From: DAOPZC01 sp035353175
GTDB taxonomy: Bacteria; Verrucomicrobiota; Kiritimatiellia; RFP12; UBA1067
Reading direction: 5' to 3'
NCBI GenBank assembly: GCA_035353175.1
Contig: DAOPZC010000073.1
Location: forward strand, 1-20,613
Length of the DNA stretch: 20,613 nucleotides
Shown: one piece after another, positions 13,424-19,896 of the stretch
Position numbering within the stretch: the stretch's first letter is position 1
Layout of the letters: every line of letters begins with the position of its first letter
Notes under the pieces: model-generated
Databases searched by the model: none
Seen by the model: the letters and a program-made list of their open reading frames with translations, nothing else
Told to the model about the DNA's origin: nothing
Translations under genes and position numbers: made by a program

Positions 13424-14542
13424 ATGACCGATTTTTCCACACTGCTGCAGCAGGGCAATGCCTGGCTGTTCATCCCAAGCGCCATTTTTCTGGGTGCCCT
13501 GCACGGACTCGAACCCGGCCACTCGAAGACCATGATGGCCGCTTTCATCGTGGCGGTGCGCGGCACGGTGAAACAAGCCGTGCTGCTCGGACTCGCGGCA
13601 ACGTTTTCCCACACCGCCGTGGTATGGCTTATCGCGCTGGGCGGAATGTACTTCGGCCAGCGGTGGAGCGCGGAGACAAGCGAGCCTTATTTGCAGGTCG
13701 CGTCCGCCGTGCTCATGATCGGCGTGGCGGTTTGGGTGCTGTGGCAGACATGGCGTCAGCAAAGCGGTCGTTGCGATGAACACGGAAACGGGCACGGGCA
13801 CAGCCACGACGAAACCAAGCGCATCGATACCGGTCACGGCACGGTGCGGATGGAAGTCTTCGAAGACGGTGTGCCGCCGCGCTTCCGGCTGTTCTTTGAC
13901 GGCAAGCGCGGCCACGCGTGGACCGCCGACCAGGTGAGGGTCGCGACCGAACGGCCCGACGGGAGCCTTCAGTCCTTCACCTTCGTGCAGCGCGACGGCT
14001 TCGTCGAGTCAGAGCAAGAGATTCCCGAGCCACACGAATTCATCGCCCGCGTGAGCCTGGGGCATGAGCGCCACAGCCACGACTATGACGTGGAGTATGT
14101 CGAGCACGACCACGGACATCATGCCATCAAAGACAATGAAAGGCTGGATGTGGCAGCCCCCGGCTACCAGGACCCTCACGAGCTGGCTCACGCCAGCGAC
14201 ATCCGCAGGCGCTTCACAAACCGGGAAGTGACCACAGGCCAGATCGTCATTTTCGGACTGACGGGCGGGCTGATACCCTGCCCGGCCTCGATAACCGTGC
14301 TGCTGCTGTGCCTGCAGCTGAAGAAAATCGCGCTGGGCGCGACCATCGTCATGAGTTTCAGCGTCGGGCTGGCGCTGACGATGGTGGCGTCCGGCACTTT
14401 GGCAGCCTTGAGCGTGAAGCACGTTTCCAAGCGCTGGAGCGGGTTCGGCGAGTTCGCCCGCAAGGCGCCGTACATTTCCGGCACGCTGATTCTGCTGATC
14501 GGACTCTACGTCGGGTATCGGGGATTAATCGCCTTGCACTAG
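13424..14542 (+). CDS. RcnA/NicO-type nickel-cobalt exporter with large His-rich insert
   Basis: 372 residues, longer than E. coli RcnA (about 274). Signature HGLEPGHSKTMM (residues 27-38) and GLIPCPASITVLLLCLQL (282-299) mark the two conserved membrane motifs of the NicO/RcnA family, which exports Ni(II)/Co(II) from the cytoplasm. Membrane segments lie at about 15-45, 51-73, 88-108, 272-299, 304-330 and 350-370. The central loop (111-268) has two His clusters, HGNGHGHSHDE (120-130) and HERHSHDYDVEYVEHDHGHH (214-233). Between them is a beta-rich 70-residue insert (about 140-212) absent from short RcnA. The gene lies 9 nt after the repressor and is probably cotranscribed. The exact metal is uncertain. 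It converges with the hybrid gene 22 nt away. Confidence 0.88.
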   Translation: MTDFSTLLQQGNAWLFIPSAIFLGALHGLEPGHSKTMMAAFIVAVRGTVKQAVLLGLAATFSHTAVVWLIALGGMYFGQRWSAETSEPYLQVASAVLMIGVAVWVLWQTWRQQSGRCDEHGNGHGHSHDETKRIDTGHGTVRMEVFEDGVPPRFRLFFDGKRGHAWTADQVRVATERPDGSLQSFTFVQRDGFVESEQEIPEPHEFIARVSLGHERHSHDYDVEYVEHDHGHHAIKDNERLDVAAPGYQDPHELAHASDIRRRFTNREVTTGQIVIFGLTGGLIPCPASITVLLLCLQLKKIALGATIVMSFSVGLALTMVASGTLAALSVKHVSKRWSGFGEFARKAPYISGTLILLIGLYVGYRGLIALH

Positions 14543-14575
14543 CCGGACTCGTCCGCGGCGGCGTTCACTCCGGCT
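14541..14575. terminator. Weak inverted repeat between convergent genes
   Basis: AGCCGGA (14541-14547) pairs with TCCGGCT (14569-14575) around a 21-nt loop, spanning the stop codons of the exporter and the hybrid gene. There is no T-run. A terminator role is possible only from position. Confidence 0.3.
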
Positions 14576-15023
14576 TGTAGACCCGTATCTCGGCGTCCTT
14601 GCCGCCGCGCTGAGGCACGGCCAAGTACAGCACATCGCGTTCGGCGGAAAAGAACGACGTGCGTGCGCCGTCACGCGTGGGGATGCGTTCGCGGTGCGTG
14701 TAGGTGTCGGCGTTCCGCTGGTCGATGACATCTATGCCGGCGACGGCTTTGAACTTCACCTCGGCGAACCCGTCCTTAAGACTGGGGGAGTCCTTGAAGC
14801 AGACCGGGTAGGTCGCTTCGCCCGACTGTTTGAGGACGTTCGTCTTGCTGGGGGCTGTGTCATCTTTTTCGACGGTCCACTTCGCGTGGCCGTTGCCGGT
14901 CTGTGTCGCCGTCCAGCCTGTCGGCGGTGCTCCGGTCGTGGCGTCATCGAAGTTGACGGTCTGTGTCCATGCCGCGTTGGCCAGCATGCCTGATCCGATC
15001 ATCATGGCGGTGGTTGTCCTCAT
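14565..15023 (-). CDS. In-frame hybrid of two truncated genes (LamG/DUF1080-like start, YncE-propeller end)
   Basis: 152 residues from the ATG at 15023, which has GGAG 6 nt upstream. A signal peptide occupies about 1-21. Residues 22-95 match the beginning of a secreted beta-sandwich family known from bacterial gene clusters with metal exporters (VNFDDATTGAPPTGWTAT, KWTVEKDDTAPSK, VLKQSGEATYPVC, LKDGFAEVKFK). From about residue 97 the sequence changes to the last part of a YncE-like beta-propeller (IDVIDQRNADTY, RIPTRDGARTSFF, LYLAVPQRGGKDAEIRVY). Both halves are incomplete, so the gene looks like the product of a deletion that joined two neighbouring genes in frame near 14733-14747. It may still be made and exported, but neither fold can be complete. 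The family recognition is from memory, not a search. Confidence 0.65.
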   Translation of the reverse strand: MRTTTAMMIGSGMLANAAWTQTVNFDDATTGAPPTGWTATQTGNGHAKWTVEKDDTAPSKTNVLKQSGEATYPVCFKDSPSLKDGFAEVKFKAVAGIDVIDQRNADTYTHRERIPTRDGARTSFFSAERDVLYLAVPQRGGKDAEIRVYKPE

Positions 15024-15381
15024 GGAGGGCTCCTTGTTTGGGTTAACCGTGCGGCGCGCTGCCCATACGCCAGAAACAAGCATCAAGCAACGTCAGACCC
15101 ATTTATGCAAAAAATGATATCTGTAGGCCATCGGCAAGTAAAACCAATTCGTACGGGGAAAAGTCCGCCGATGCATGCAGCGCGTACCCCGCACAGGTAG
15201 GGTTTTCCCCCATAGCCAGAAGGTTCCTTTTGGGTGTATTATATATTCGTAAAGAAAAGGTGACAAACAGTTGGACTGACGGATCAGCCGGGGCTAATCG
15301 CTCCGCTTAGTCGTTTGTGGCAAGAGGGTTCTCGATGGACCGCAGGCTATGTGGCCGCCGAGGGCGAAGGAGGAAGCAAGA
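15024..15381. other. 358-nt divergent intergenic region
   Basis: This is the gap between the minus-strand hybrid gene and the plus-strand DUF1259 gene. I see no credible gene in it. It holds GGGGAAAA (15155-15162) and TTTTCCCC (15203-15210) as a spaced inverted repeat, and an AT-rich stretch with TATTATATATT (15237-15247) that could serve as a -10 region for the plus-strand genes, though no good -35 box is visible. It is the most AT-rich spot of the cargo. Confidence 0.4.
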
Positions 15382-16299
15382 ATGAAAACGCAGAAATCCG
15401 GAATCGCAAGGGCACTGCTGCTGTGCTGCGGCTTGGGGCTCGTGGCGCACAACGCCTACAGCGGTGACGCGAAACTCGACACCGCCGCCATCGAAACCAT
15501 CACGGGGTTGAAGGGTGCGATGAACGAGCAAGAAGGCGTGTTCAAGGTCTCGTCGCCGCGAAACGACGTGAAGGCTTCCGTAGACGGTTGGGAGATGCCA
15601 CCCTTCATGGGGCTGACATCGTGGGCTGGATTTGCCGTGGGCAAAGTCAATGCCGTCATGGTGATGGGCGACCTGGTACTTTTTCAGGACGAGGTCAATC
15701 CGGTGATGAGCGCGCTGTTGGACAACGGCCTGAGCGTGACGGCCCTGCACAACCACTTCTTCTTCGACGAGCCGAAAGTGTTCTTCATGCACCTCGCGGG
15801 CGAAGGCGGCGTCGAGCCGCTCGCGAAAGGCATCCGCGCGGCGCTCGATACGGTGAAACAGATTCGCGCGGCTCGCCCGCAACCGGCCACGGGCTTCGGC
15901 GGCGAAAAAATGCCTGAGAAGCACTCCATCACCGCCCAGCCGCTCGAAGAGATCTTCGGCTTGAAGGGCATGGCCAAGGACGGCATGTTCAAAGTGGTTG
16001 TCGGCCGGGAGGTCAAGATGGGCTGCGGCTGCGAGGTCGGCAAAGAGATGGGCGTCAACACCTGGGCGGCGTTCGCGGGCAGTGATGAAAGCGCGGTGGT
16101 CGACGGCGATTTCGCCGTGCACGAGGACGAACTGCAGCCCGTGCTCAAATCGCTGCGCAAGGCGGGCGTCAACATTGTCGCGATTCACCATCACATGTCG
16201 GGCGAGACGCCTCGCACATTGTTCCTGCATTACTGGGGCAAGGGCAAGGCCGCGGATTTGGCCAAAGCGGTTAAGGCGGCGCTGGAGGTGCAGAAATGA
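15382..16299 (+). CDS. Secreted tandem DUF1259 protein (LppY/LpqO family)
   Basis: 305 residues, ATG at 15382 with AGGAGG 9 nt upstream (an in-frame upstream start lacks this). The signal peptide is at about 1-27. Two DUF1259 repeats follow: about 35-160 (ITGLKG, VFKVSSPR, MGDLVLFQDEVNPVM, then VTALHNHFFFDEPKVFFMH) and about 186-303 (IFGLKGM, MFKVVVGRE, GDFAVHEDELQPVL, then IVAIHHHMSGETPRTLFLH). Each repeat ends in a His cluster (HNH at 123-125, HHH at 269-271) followed by another His, so metal binding is plausible. A Cys pair, CGC (215-217), occurs only in the second repeat. The family has no established biochemical role. Its stop overlaps the thioredoxin ATG, so it is coupled to the next two genes. 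Confidence 0.82.
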   Translation: MKTQKSGIARALLLCCGLGLVAHNAYSGDAKLDTAAIETITGLKGAMNEQEGVFKVSSPRNDVKASVDGWEMPPFMGLTSWAGFAVGKVNAVMVMGDLVLFQDEVNPVMSALLDNGLSVTALHNHFFFDEPKVFFMHLAGEGGVEPLAKGIRAALDTVKQIRAARPQPATGFGGEKMPEKHSITAQPLEEIFGLKGMAKDGMFKVVVGREVKMGCGCEVGKEMGVNTWAAFAGSDESAVVDGDFAVHEDELQPVLKSLRKAGVNIVAIHHHMSGETPRTLFLHYWGKGKAADLAKAVKAALEVQK

Positions 16300-16829
16300 A
16301 AAACACGCTTGCAGCCACATTCTTCAGTTTCTTGGCGGGCGCGGCCTGGGCGGCGCTACCGCCGTCCGAATCGGACGATTTCAACGGGCAGGAGGCGCCC
16401 GCCTTCTCCGTCAAGCCCGTGAAGGGGGAAGAAGTGGCCCTGAAAGATTGGAAAGGTCACCCTGTTCTGGTCAGCTTTTTCGCCAGCTGGTGCCCGCCCT
16501 GCCGCTCTGAGATTAAAGAACTGCTCGCGCTGAACAAAGACTACGGCAAAGACGGCCTGCGCGTCATCGGCATCGCGATGGACCCGCTGCTCACGCCGGA
16601 CACGGTCGGCGACGTGAAGCCGTTGGCCGAGAAGCTCGCGATCACGTACCCCGTCGCGCTGGCAACCAAGAAGATCAACGACGATTATCATTTCAAGGGC
16701 ATCCCGACGACGGTCCTGGTCGGCCCGGACGGCAAAATCGCCAAGACGTTCTACGGCTTGCACGACGCGAAAACCATCGGCGCGGAACTGAAGAAGCTGC
16801 TGCCGCCCCCGGAGGCTACGGCCAAATGA
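16296..16829 (+). CDS. TlpA/ResA-like periplasmic thioredoxin
   Basis: 177 residues. The signal peptide is about 1-20 (FFSFLAGAAWA). The thioredoxin fold carries the active site Cys66-Pro-Pro-Cys69 in FFASWCPPCRSEI and the cis-Pro segment GIPTTVLVGPDGKI. Family members reduce disulfides of exported proteins, often in cytochrome c maturation or oxidative defence. The ATG overlaps the DUF1259 stop (ATGA) and the stop overlaps the next ATG (ATGA), so the three are translationally coupled. The neighbouring exported Cys-containing proteins (DUF1259 second repeat, the 121-residue protein) are candidate partners. That pairing is inferred. Confidence 0.88.
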   Translation: MKNTLAATFFSFLAGAAWAALPPSESDDFNGQEAPAFSVKPVKGEEVALKDWKGHPVLVSFFASWCPPCRSEIKELLALNKDYGKDGLRVIGIAMDPLLTPDTVGDVKPLAEKLAITYPVALATKKINDDYHFKGIPTTVLVGPDGKIAKTFYGLHDAKTIGAELKKLLPPPEATAK

Positions 16830-17323
16830 TAGAAGCGCTTTTGAAACCGTTCTCGGAAATCGTGACGATGCCGCCTCAGCAGTGGCATCCGTTTCTGGTG
16901 CATTTCCCTGTCGCGTTTCTGGTGACGGAGGCCGCTCTGCTTGGTTGGTGGAGGATAACCCGAAAGGCGGAGTGTGCCCGTCTGTCTTATGGGTTCCTGC
17001 ACGCCAGCCTGTGGACGATGCTTGTCGCCGCATGCGCGGGCGTGCATGATGTCGGACTCGACCTCGGCTCTGGGAATCCCTTCTGGCTCGGGCTCCAAGA
17101 CCGCTGGGCGAACGCGTTCCGCTGGCAAAGTTCGGTGACCGTGCACAGTACGCTGATGCTGGGGCTGGCCGCGCTGACGGCCGCGCGGCTGCTGTGGCGC
17201 AAACTCAGCGGGCCGGAAGCTTTGCGCGGGGCTCAGGGCTGGGCGTTCTGTTTGGCGACGCTGCTTGGTTTATGGGTTCTGATCGCTGCTGCCTACGTCG
17301 GCGCACTCCTCAGCCACAAATGA
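16826..17323 (+). CDS. DUF2231-like integral membrane protein
   Basis: 165 residues with four hydrophobic segments (about 25-42, 55-73, 103-122, 138-161). The start WHPFLVHFPVAFLVTEAALL is the HPxxVHFP signature seen in DUF2231 membrane proteins, which lack a proven function and often sit with cytochrome or redox genes. The second conserved His lies in VTVHSTLMLGL. Its ATG overlaps the thioredoxin stop, closing a three-gene coupled set. It is followed by a 92-nt gap before chrA that contains GCGTAAC twice in tandem. Haem or redox involvement is possible from the conserved His residues but unproven. Confidence 0.72.
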   Translation: MIEALLKPFSEIVTMPPQQWHPFLVHFPVAFLVTEAALLGWWRITRKAECARLSYGFLHASLWTMLVAACAGVHDVGLDLGSGNPFWLGLQDRWANAFRWQSSVTVHSTLMLGLAALTAARLLWRKLSGPEALRGAQGWAFCLATLLGLWVLIAAAYVGALLSHK

Positions 17324-17415
17324 TGCGTAACGCGTAACGGCCAAGCCGAGACCGGATTATTGTGAATGTCGTACGGCGACGAACGCCCTGTGACTCTGCC
17401 AGGAGATCGATTACC

Positions 17416-18591
17416 GTGGATAATACACACGCAAAGGCTCCATATTCTCTGGCCGCACTTGTCAAGTATGCGCTGAAGCTGGGCACGCTAGGTTTTGGCG
17501 GGCCCATTGCGTTGGTTGGCTACATGTACCGCGACCTAGTTAAGGATCGCAAATGGATATCCGAGTCCGACTATAGCGTGGGGCTGACACTCTCCCAACT
17601 CATGCCGGGCCCCCTGGCGGCGCAGTTGGCGATCTACCTGGGTTACGTTGACTACGGCGTGGTCGGCGCAACCGCCGTGGGTCTCGGTTTCGTGTTGCCG
17701 TCATTCGTGATGGTTGTGGCGCTGGGGTGGGCATACGTGCATTTCGGCGGGCTGCCGTGGATGCAAGCGGCGTTTTACGGCGTCGGAGCGTGCGTGATCG
17801 GCATCATTGCGCGGAGCGCCTGCACGCTCATCAAACACACGGTTGGAAAAGACCTGTTGCTGGCTGCTGTTTGCCTCGCAGCGGCGGCGGTCACCGTGAT
17901 CACAGAGGCCGAGACCGTATGGATCTTCCTCGCCGCAGGCGTATTGGTCTGGCTGATCCGCGCGCCGCCGAAACTCAAGATCGGCCGCAGGATGGCGGCG
18001 GACGGGGTCGCCCCGTTCCTGTTTATCGCGATGGCGGGCATGGCGAGCTGCGATGGCGGCGTGCTGTGGCGCATATTCGCGTTTTTCGGAAAAGCCGGGG
18101 CATTTGTGTTCGGCAGCGGCCTGGCTATCGTGCCGTTCCTGTATGGCGGGGTCGTGAATGAGTACCATTGGCTCAACGACCGGCAATTCATGGACGCGGT
18201 AGCGGTGGCGATGATCACGCCGGGGCCGGTGGTGATCACGGTTGGCTTTATCGGCTACCTCGTTGCCGGACTGCCGGGGGCCTGCGTGGCGGCTTTCGCA
18301 ACGTTTCTGCCGTGCTACCTGTTCACGATTTTTCCGGCTCCCTATTTCAAGAAATACGGCACGCGGCCTGATTTGGCCGCGTTCGTCAACGGAGTCACAG
18401 CCGCCGCGATCGGTTCGATTGCGGGTGCGGTCGTGGTGCTCGGCCGGCGCTCGATCACGGACGCTCCGACGGCCGGGATGGCGCTGGGCACGCTGTTTCT
18501 TTGCTGGAAATTCCGAGGCATTCCCGAACCTCTGCTGGTGCTGGGCGCGGCGGCGGTCGGGTTGATAACCAAACTGTGGGTGCCCAGTTAA
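17416..18591 (+). CDS. chrA: Chromate transporter ChrA, two-domain form
   Basis: 391 residues. CHR-family inner-membrane transporter that exports chromate; full-length members have two homologous halves. The first half has GFGGPIALVGYM (26-37) and LMPGPLAAQLAIYLGY (62-77). The second half repeats the scheme as AFVFGSGLAIVPFLYGG and ITPGPVVITVGFIGYL, near residues 230-285. I prefer the GTG at 17416, with AGGAG 10 nt upstream, which starts just before the first helix. A GTG at 17362 in the same frame would add 18 residues without a clear ribosome site. It follows the three coupled genes and precedes a small secreted protein by 15 nt. Some CHR proteins carry out other anion transport, so chromate is the likely but not certain substrate. 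Confidence 0.88.
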   Translation: MDNTHAKAPYSLAALVKYALKLGTLGFGGPIALVGYMYRDLVKDRKWISESDYSVGLTLSQLMPGPLAAQLAIYLGYVDYGVVGATAVGLGFVLPSFVMVVALGWAYVHFGGLPWMQAAFYGVGACVIGIIARSACTLIKHTVGKDLLLAAVCLAAAAVTVITEAETVWIFLAAGVLVWLIRAPPKLKIGRRMAADGVAPFLFIAMAGMASCDGGVLWRIFAFFGKAGAFVFGSGLAIVPFLYGGVVNEYHWLNDRQFMDAVAVAMITPGPVVITVGFIGYLVAGLPGACVAAFATFLPCYLFTIFPAPYFKKYGTRPDLAAFVNGVTAAAIGSIAGAVVVLGRRSITDAPTAGMALGTLFLCWKFRGIPEPLLVLGAAAVGLITKLWVPS

Positions 18592-18606
18592 GAAAGGAAA
18601 CGTGTC

Positions 18607-18972
18607 ATGAGAAAAACGTGGTTCGGATGGATGGCCGTTGCGGTGATCGCAACGATCGGCGTGCGGCTGGCATTTGCCCAGCCGCAAGGCGAGGAAGTAA
18701 CCATCAAAGGCGAAGTCGTCGACCTCTGGTGCTACCTTGAAGGAGGGGACCATGGCGCGGACCATAAAGCATGCGCCATCGCTTGCGCGAAGGCCGGCAA
18801 TCCCATCGGCATCCTGGACGAAAAGGGAAACCTGTACTTGGCCATGGGGAACGAGGATCATCAGCCCGGCAAAGATGTTCTGCTATCCAAAATGGCGGAT
18901 ACCGTGACCGTGACCGGCACGCTTGTCAAAAAGGGTGGACTCCAGGCCATCTACGTGAAAACAGTAAAGTAA
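18607..18972 (+). CDS. Small secreted Cys/His protein, possible metal binder
   Basis: 121 residues, AAAGGA before the ATG at 18607. The signal peptide is about 1-24 (ending RLAFA). The mature protein starts with VTIKGEVVDLWCYLEGGDHG and carries Cys42, His49, His53, Cys56 and Cys60, a compact C-x6-H-x3-H-x2-C-x3-C set. A beta-rich C-terminus follows (TVTVTGTLVKKGG, IYVKTVK), suggesting a small OB-like barrel. I have seen similar short exported proteins but know no assigned function. It lies 15 nt after chrA and before the cargo terminator, so it belongs to the chrA unit. The Cys/His set could bind a metal or be the thioredoxin's substrate; both are inferences. Confidence 0.75.
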   Translation: MRKTWFGWMAVAVIATIGVRLAFAQPQGEEVTIKGEVVDLWCYLEGGDHGADHKACAIACAKAGNPIGILDEKGNLYLAMGNEDHQPGKDVLLSKMADTVTVTGTLVKKGGLQAIYVKTVK

Positions 18973-19019
18973 TGCGAAGGTGAATTGTCTTCATTTGACT
19001 TTTTGACAAATGATGCTCG

Positions 19020-19043
19020 AAAGGCGGCTGCGCAGCCGCCTTT
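19020..19043 (+). terminator. Rho-independent terminator of the cargo operon
   Basis: A perfect 24-nt palindrome, AAAGGCGGCTGC / GCAGCCGCCTTT, is followed by CTTGTTTGT. It lies 47 nt past the last cargo gene and directly abuts the right copy of the 10-bp repeat. Read leftward, it would also hinder transcription coming from the phage scaffold gene. Confidence 0.85.
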
Positions 19044-19053
19044 CTTGTTTGTG
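19044..19053. repeat. Right copy of the 10-bp direct repeat bracketing the cargo
   Basis: CTTGTTTGTG, identical to 13008-13017 and in the same orientation. It lies 25 nt from the stop codon of the scaffold-like gene. Confidence 0.6.
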
Positions 19054-19078
19054 GGATTAACGTACGACGCGGAAGCGT

Positions 19079-19600
19079 TCACTTGCCCTTCTTTAACTCC
19101 TCGGCCAGCCATTCGTCGGCAGTGAGCTTCTTATCGCCGCCGCCACCACTTGCCGGCGGTTTCGCGGCTTTGCCGGTCAACTTCTCAAGCCGGTCAACCT
19201 CGGCCTTGAGCGCATCGCGTTCCGTTTTGATCGTGTCCCGCTCTGTCTTCAGGGTGTCGCGCTCGCCGGTGAGCGCGTCGCGCTCGGTCTTGATCGTGTC
19301 GCGTTCGGTCTTCAGTGTGTCCCGTTCGGTTGTGAGTTCGGCGAGAACCTTGTCAGACGCTGCCTTGTCCGCAACGACCTTATCAGCGGCGGCTTTGTCC
19401 GCAGCAGCTTGATCCGCCGCAGCCTTGTCGGCAGCAACTTTTTCAGCAGCGGCCTGATCCGCTGCGGCTTTGTCCGAAACCGCTTTGTCGGCAGCAGCCT
19501 TGTCCGTGGCAGCCTGATCCGCCGCAGCCTTGTCGGCAACCGCTTTGTCTGCGGCAGACTGGTCAATCACTTCCTTCGCAACGTCATCGGGTTTGCTCAT
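19079..19600 (-). CDS. Pentad/heptad repeat protein, scaffold candidate
   Basis: 173 residues. Residues 17-86 are fourteen five-residue repeats of the type A-D-K-A-A (variants ADQAA, TDKAA, SDKAA, AEKVA, ADKVV). Residues 91-132 are six heptads of the type T-E-R-D-T-L-K, with a seventh degenerate copy to 139. A Pro/Gly-rich hinge (KPPASGGGG) and a short conserved-looking end, KKLTADEWLAEELKKGK, follow. The protein must be almost fully helical and elongated. Position directly after portal and a 93-residue gene, and ahead of the capsid gene in the ancestral order, suits an internal scaffold, whose C-terminus usually contacts the capsid protein. AAAGGA lies 5 nt before the ATG at 19600. No specific family is recognised. 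Confidence 0.6.
   Translation of the reverse strand: MSKPDDVAKEVIDQSAADKAVADKAAADQAATDKAAADKAVSDKAAADQAAAEKVAADKAAADQAAADKAAADKVVADKAASDKVLAELTTERDTLKTERDTIKTERDALTGERDTLKTERDTIKTERDALKAEVDRLEKLTGKAAKPPASGGGGDKKLTADEWLAEELKKGK
19184..19330 (-). repeat. Seven 21-nt units encoding TERDTLK-type heptads
   Basis: Seven in-frame 21-nt units inside the scaffold candidate: TERDTLK, TERDTIK, TERDALT, GERDTLK, TERDTIK, TERDALK, then a diverged AEVDRLE. The leucine/isoleucine of each unit falls at one heptad position, as in a left-handed coiled coil. Confidence 0.85.
19343..19552 (-). repeat. Fourteen 15-nt units encoding ADKAA-type pentads
   Basis: Fourteen in-frame 15-nt units inside the scaffold candidate. 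Five residues per repeat do not fit 3.5 or 3.6 residues per helical turn, so no single hydrophobic stripe forms; 15 residues equal about four turns. Codon use varies between units, so the array is not a fresh slippage product. Confidence 0.85.
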
Positions 19601-19614
19601 AACTTTCCTTTGTC

Positions 19615-19896
19615 CTATTCGCTGGGTTCTTCGTCAGTTTCACTCGCCATGTTCTCGATCAGGCCGAGCATGACCGACATGCCCGCCGTGATCCCGTAAT
19701 CGTGCGGCGTCCGTTCGGCCACCGAGAGAGCCCGGCCCGCCGCGACATCGTGCAGCGTCAGCAGGAACTTGGTGCCCGAAGGCGTTTTCAGAAACTGCAG
19801 GAGCTGTTTCTGGTCCGCGTCCTTCCAAGGTTCGGGCGCTTCGTAACGCGCCTTCGGCAGCGGCAGCTTGCGGCCCGTGGTATCAAACGGCTGCAT
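19615..19896 (-). CDS. Small phage protein between portal and scaffold
   Basis: 93 residues. GGAGGT lies 6 nt before the ATG at 19896, a near-perfect ribosome site. The start overlaps the end of the portal gene by 14 nt, so translation is probably coupled. The N-terminus is polar, a middle helix contains DADQKQLLQFLKTPSGTKFLLTLHDVAA, and the end is acidic (MASETDEEPSE). It has no membrane segment. I recognise no family. Position suggests a head-assembly or scaffold-accessory role. Confidence 0.65.
   Translation of the reverse strand: MQPFDTTGRKLPLPKARYEAPEPWKDADQKQLLQFLKTPSGTKFLLTLHDVAAGRALSVAERTPHDYGITAGMSVMLGLIENMASETDEEPSE

Larger units (their letters stand above)
13018..19043. other. Non-phage cargo island (metal/chromate stress) inserted in the head operon
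   Basis: Eight genes, seven on the plus strand, none with a phage role: repressor, RcnA-type exporter, hybrid gene, DUF1259 protein, thioredoxin, DUF2231-like protein, ChrA and a small secreted protein. The island begins right after one copy of CTTGTTTGTG and ends right before the second copy. It has its own promoter-operator on the left and a strong terminator on the right. There is no transposase or recombinase and I see no terminal inverted repeats. The two CTTGTTTGTG copies could be a target-site duplication or a recombination scar. Confidence 0.65.

Noticed and set aside
15155..15210. GGGGAAAA/TTTTCCCC inverted repeat as a transposon end or terminator
   Set aside because: The arms are only 8 nt, with a 40-nt spacer, no T-run in the right place and no matching copy elsewhere in the cargo.
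17701..18861. 386-codon minus-strand open frame
   Set aside because: Antisense to chrA and the small secreted gene, rich in Arg/His/Asp, with no recognisable domain.
19184..19552. The tandem repeats as a CRISPR array
   Set aside because: The repeats are in-frame 15- and 21-nt coding units without spacers.
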